From: an uncultured Clostridiaceae bacterium
Lineage (GTDB): Bacteria > Bacillota > Clostridia > TANB77 > CAG-508
Direction of reading: 5' to 3'
DNA length: 33,852 nucleotides
Assembly (NCBI GenBank): GCA_946493085.1
Contig: CAMMAC010000018.1
Location: 1-33,852 of the forward strand
In this document: positions 30,333 through 33,852 of the stretch, in pieces
Position numbering within the stretch: position 1 is the first letter of the stretch
Layout of the letters: each line of letters begins with the position of its first letter
Program-made: the position numbers and the translations under genes
Notes under the pieces: generated by a model
The model's input: the letters and a program-made list of their open reading frames with translations, nothing else
What the model was told of the DNA's origin: nothing
The model's database searches: none

Positions 30333-33300
30333 TTATTTTACTACTTCTACTGCCATTTTTAAATTCTCTCCATTGACTGTAGTTTCTGTATAATCGTTTC
30401 TTTCTGCATCGTAGTAAATATGATTAGAAAGCGTATCAGTTTTTAATTGTTCTTCATATTTTTTTACAATGCTTTCTAGTTTTTCGTTTCCTGCTAGGTA
30501 AAGATGAATTCTATCTAATACTTCAAATCCACTATCTTTTCTCATATTTTGTACCTTAGATAAAATCTCTCTAATATAGCCTTCTTCTTTTAGCTCTTCT
30601 GTAATAGTAGTATCTAATACAACACCTATTTCACCTTCTCCACTAAAAGCAAAACCTTCTTTTCCTTGCATTGTAATTAACAGATTGTCTTTGTTTAATT
30701 CTATTTCTGTACCATCTATGCTAATTGTTTCTGTATCACCTTTTTGTATTTTTAAAGCAAGTTCCATTTGGTCTTTATTTGCAATTTCTTGCTTAATTTG
30801 TGGAATTAGTTTTCCATAAGCTTTTCCTAAAACTGGTAGGTTTGGTTTTATTTCAAAATTAACGTAATCTGACATTTGTGCTCCTAACACTACCTTTTTG
30901 ATATTTAGCTCATCTTTTACAATATCACCATAATAGTCTGGTAATTCTTGAGCGGAAATTAGCATTTCAGAAAGTGGTTGTCTATTTTTGATATTAGCTG
31001 CATTTCTTGCACTTCTTCCTAATTTTACAATTGTATAAGCAAGTCCCATTTCTTTTTCTAACTCTTTGTTAATTGCTTTTTCATCTGCCACTGGCCAATC
31101 ACATAAATGTACACTCTCTGGTGCTTTACTATCTAATCCAACTACTAGGTTTTGGTAGATTTCCTCTGTAACAAATGGTACAAATGGTGCAGCTACTTTA
31201 GATAAAGTAACTAATACTTGATATAGTGTAGCAAAAGCTGCTTTTTTATCTTCTGTCATTTCATGTGCCCAAAATCTTGCTCTATTTCTACGTACATACC
31301 AGTTAGATAACTCATCTGTAAATTCTTCTATTTCTAATGCTGCATTTGTAATGTCATATTGCTCTAATTTTTGGTCTATATCTTTTACCAATGTATTCAA
31401 TTTTGATAAAATCCATTGATCCATTACATTAGTGCTATTTATCTTGCCGAAAGTTAATGGATTGATTTGGTCAATTTCTGCATATAGCACATAGAAAGAA
31501 TATACATTCCATAAAGTAGATAAGAATTTTCTTTGTGTTTCTTCTACATCTTTAATAGAGAATCTTGTTGGAAGCCATGGTGCAGAAGAGGTATAGAAAT
31601 GCCAACGTGTAGCATCTGCTCCTACTGTATTTAGTACATCAAATGGATCTACTACATTGCCTAAATGTTTTGACATTTTAAGCCCTTTGCTATCTAGTAC
31701 ATGCCCTAATACAATACAATTTTCAAAAGGATTGGTATCAAATATACAAGTAGAAATAGCAAGTAATGTATAGAACCATCCTCTTGTTTGGTCTACTGCT
31801 TCTGAAATGAATTGTGCTGGGAAATTTTGTTTAAAGATTTCCTCATTTTCAAAAGGATAATGCCATTGTGCAAAAGGCATAGAACCAGAATCAAACCAGC
31901 AATCAATTACTTCTTTTTCTCTTATCATTTCTTTGCCACATTCTGGACATTTTAAATGGATTGGGTCTAAGTATGGTTTATGAAGCTCTACTCCTTCTGG
32001 AACGTTAATTCCTTTTTCTTCTAATTCTTTTCTACTACCAATACATTCTAGATGTCCACAAGAACTACATCTCCAAATTGGAAGTGGTGTTCCCCAATAT
32101 CTATCTCTAGAAATACCCCAATCGATAACATTCTCTAAGAATTTTCCAAAACGTCCTGTACGAATGGTATCTGGCATCCAATGAATTTTATTGTTATTTT
32201 CTAATAATTTGTCACGCACTGCTGTCATTTTTACAAACCAACTTTCTTTTGGATAATATAAAAGTGGTGTATCACATCTCCAGCAATGTGGATAACTATG
32301 CATATGTTTTGCAGAACCAAATAATTTATTTTGTCTTGCAAGCCAAATACAAATATCTTTGTCGCAATCCTTTACAAATTTTCCAGCCCATGGCTCTACT
32401 TCTGAAACAAATTTTCCTTCTTTATCTACTAAGTTCACAAAGGCAATTCCATTTTGTTTAGAAACAAAGCTATCATCTTCACCATAAGCAGGTGCAATGT
32501 GTACAATACCTGTACCGTCTTCTATCGTAACGTAGTCTCCATGAATGACAACAAATGCTTTTCCATCTACTTTCGTAAATGGCATTAGTTGTTCATACTT
32601 CATTCCTAATAATTCGCTACCTTTTACTTCTTTTAATAGCTCATATTCCATTCCTTTTAATACTTGTGGAATTAAATCTTTTGCTAAAATATAGATTTCT
32701 GGATTTCCCTCTTCTTGCATTTTTCCATCTATAATTGGTCTTTCTACTTTTACGTAAGCATAAGTATAGGCTTTGTTCACACAAAGTGCTAAGTTGGAAG
32801 GAAGTGTCCATGGTGTAGTGGTCCATGCTAAAAAGTAAATATTGTCTTCTCCTACTACTTTGAATTTACAAGTACAAGTTAAATCTTGCACATCTTTATA
32901 TCCCTGTGCTACTTCATGAGAAGAAAGTGCAGTTCCACAACGTGGGCAATATGGCATTACTTTATGTCCTTCATATAGAAGTCCTTTATCCCACATTTGT
33001 TTTAATGCCCACCATTCAGATTCTATATAATTATCTTGGTAAGTAATATAAGGATCTTTCATATCTACCCAGAAACCTGTTTTCTTTGTCATTTCTTCCC
33101 ACATAGATACATAAGTAAATACGCTATCTTTACATTCTCCAATAAATTTCTCTACCCCATATTCTTCTATTTGTTGTTTTCCTGAAATACCTAATTTCTT
33201 CTCTACTTCTAGTTCTACTGGTAGTCCATGTGTATCCCAACCAGCTTTACGAATAACATCATATTCCTTCATTACTTTATAACGAGGAATAATGTCTTTA

Positions 33301-33494
33301 ATTACCCTTGTTAATACGTGCCCTACATGAGGCTTTCCATTTGCTGTAGGTGGTCCATCATAAAAAGTAAAATATTTTTTCCCTTTGTTTTTGTCAAAGT
33401 TCTTTTGGACAATATTTTCTTTATCCCATAAGTCTCTTACTTCTTTTTCCATGCCTACAAATCCATCTTGTTTCAATTCTACTTTTTTATACAT
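30333..33494 (-). CDS. ileS: Isoleucyl-tRNA synthetase
   Basis: [18 protein letters not shown] (HIGH), [10 protein letters not shown] (KMSKS), Zn motifs CxxC; 1053 aa. Confidence 0.97.
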   Translation of the reverse strand: MYKKVELKQDGFVGMEKEVRDLWDKENIVQKNFDKNKGKKYFTFYDGPPTANGKPHVGHVLTRVIKDIIPRYKVMKEYDVIRKAGWDTHGLPVELEVEKKLGISGKQQIEEYGVEKFIGECKDSVFTYVSMWEEMTKKTGFWVDMKDPYITYQDNYIESEWWALKQMWDKGLLYEGHKVMPYCPRCGTALSSHEVAQGYKDVQDLTCTCKFKVVGEDNIYFLAWTTTPWTLPSNLALCVNKAYTYAYVKVERPIIDGKMQEEGNPEIYILAKDLIPQVLKGMEYELLKEVKGSELLGMKYEQLMPFTKVDGKAFVVIHGDYVTIEDGTGIVHIAPAYGEDDSFVSKQNGIAFVNLVDKEGKFVSEVEPWAGKFVKDCDKDICIWLARQNKLFGSAKHMHSYPHCWRCDTPLLYYPKESWFVKMTAVRDKLLENNNKIHWMPDTIRTGRFGKFLENVIDWGISRDRYWGTPLPIWRCSSCGHLECIGSRKELEEKGINVPEGVELHKPYLDPIHLKCPECGKEMIREKEVIDCWFDSGSMPFAQWHYPFENEEIFKQNFPAQFISEAVDQTRGWFYTLLAISTCIFDTNPFENCIVLGHVLDSKGLKMSKHLGNVVDPFDVLNTVGADATRWHFYTSSAPWLPTRFSIKDVEETQRKFLSTLWNVYSFYVLYAEIDQINPLTFGKINSTNVMDQWILSKLNTLVKDIDQKLEQYDITNAALEIEEFTDELSNWYVRRNRARFWAHEMTEDKKAAFATLYQVLVTLSKVAAPFVPFVTEEIYQNLVVGLDSKAPESVHLCDWPVADEKAINKELEKEMGLAYTIVKLGRSARNAANIKNRQPLSEMLISAQELPDYYGDIVKDELNIKKVVLGAQMSDYVNFEIKPNLPVLGKAYGKLIPQIKQEIANKDQMELALKIQKGDTETISIDGTEIELNKDNLLITMQGKEGFAFSGEGEIGVVLDTTITEELKEEGYIREILSKVQNMRKDSGFEVLDRIHLYLAGNEKLESIVKKYEEQLKTDTLSNHIYYDAERNDYTETTVNGENLKMAVEVVK

Positions 33495-33514
33495 GTCTTT
33501 TTCTCCTCTCCTTT

Positions 33515-33775
33515 TTATTTTAAATAATTTTTTTCTATTTCCTCTGCTAACTCAAATCTATGTTTTTGTCCTGTAATATTATCTGGTCTTTCTGGAATTT
33601 CCTCTAAAAACATTTTTTCTGGTCTTACCCAAATCATACGATTATCCTCTCTTTGGTATAGTGGTTTATATACTACCATTCTCTCTTTTGTTTCGGAATC
33701 ATACGCTACGTTTTCTACAAAATAATAATTTCCTTTAAAATGTCTGTACACTCTTCCTATTTTTAATTCTTCCAT
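33515..33775 (-). CDS. DUF1653-family protein
   Basis: [50 protein letters not shown]. Confidence 0.8.
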   Translation of the reverse strand: MEELKIGRVYRHFKGNYYFVENVAYDSETKERMVVYKPLYQREDNRMIWVRPEKMFLEEIPERPDNITGQKHRFELAEEIEKNYLK

Positions 33776-33852
33776 TTTTATCCTCCTTTTCTTATCAAGG
33801 TTTTGTAAAAAGTTTCTCTGTTAAAACTTCTACAACCCTTGTTTTTTCTATA

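Noticed and set aside
33785-33845. Inverted-repeat-like AAGGTTTTGTAAAAAG...TTCTACAACCCTTG at the right edge
   Set aside because: Imperfect and truncated by the window end; most likely a terminator or T-box-type leader piece of the next gene, not assessable here.

Overview
AT-rich (low-GC) chromosomal window, probably from an uncultivated gut-type Clostridia/Firmicutes; this placement is inferred from gene content (ytxC, ylbF, TIGR04086, queA-tgt-secDF neighbourhood). Most of it is ordinary housekeeping: tsaE-tsaB-rimI, a Lon-family protease, an alpha-glucan cluster (GT4 / DUF4912 / GH57-DUF1957), ytxC, rhodanese, divergent secD/secF, an HD protein, tgt, queA, helD and ileS. Two features stand out. 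(1) Three genes (ytxC, a rhodanese and a surface-type HExxH metallopeptidase) are each split by a +1 frame change. In all three the junction falls on an in-frame CGG codon, and skipping one nucleotide there (CGG N -> GGN, Gly) restores the expected protein. Reading all other credible CDSs by eye (about 10,000 codons), I found no other in-frame CGG. Two of the three sites are CUU CGG, analogous to the Ty1 CUU AGG C +1 shift site. This looks like CGG-directed +1 recoding, possibly with CGG unassigned or not efficiently decoded. (2) There is a four-member family of pilin-leader proteins with C-terminal FGE/C-type-lectin-like domains. One member is a 109-aa internally deleted mini form. Three members share a conserved 5' leader containing an inverted repeat that covers the Shine-Dalgarno. 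No tRNA, rRNA, CRISPR array or reverse transcriptase was recognised.
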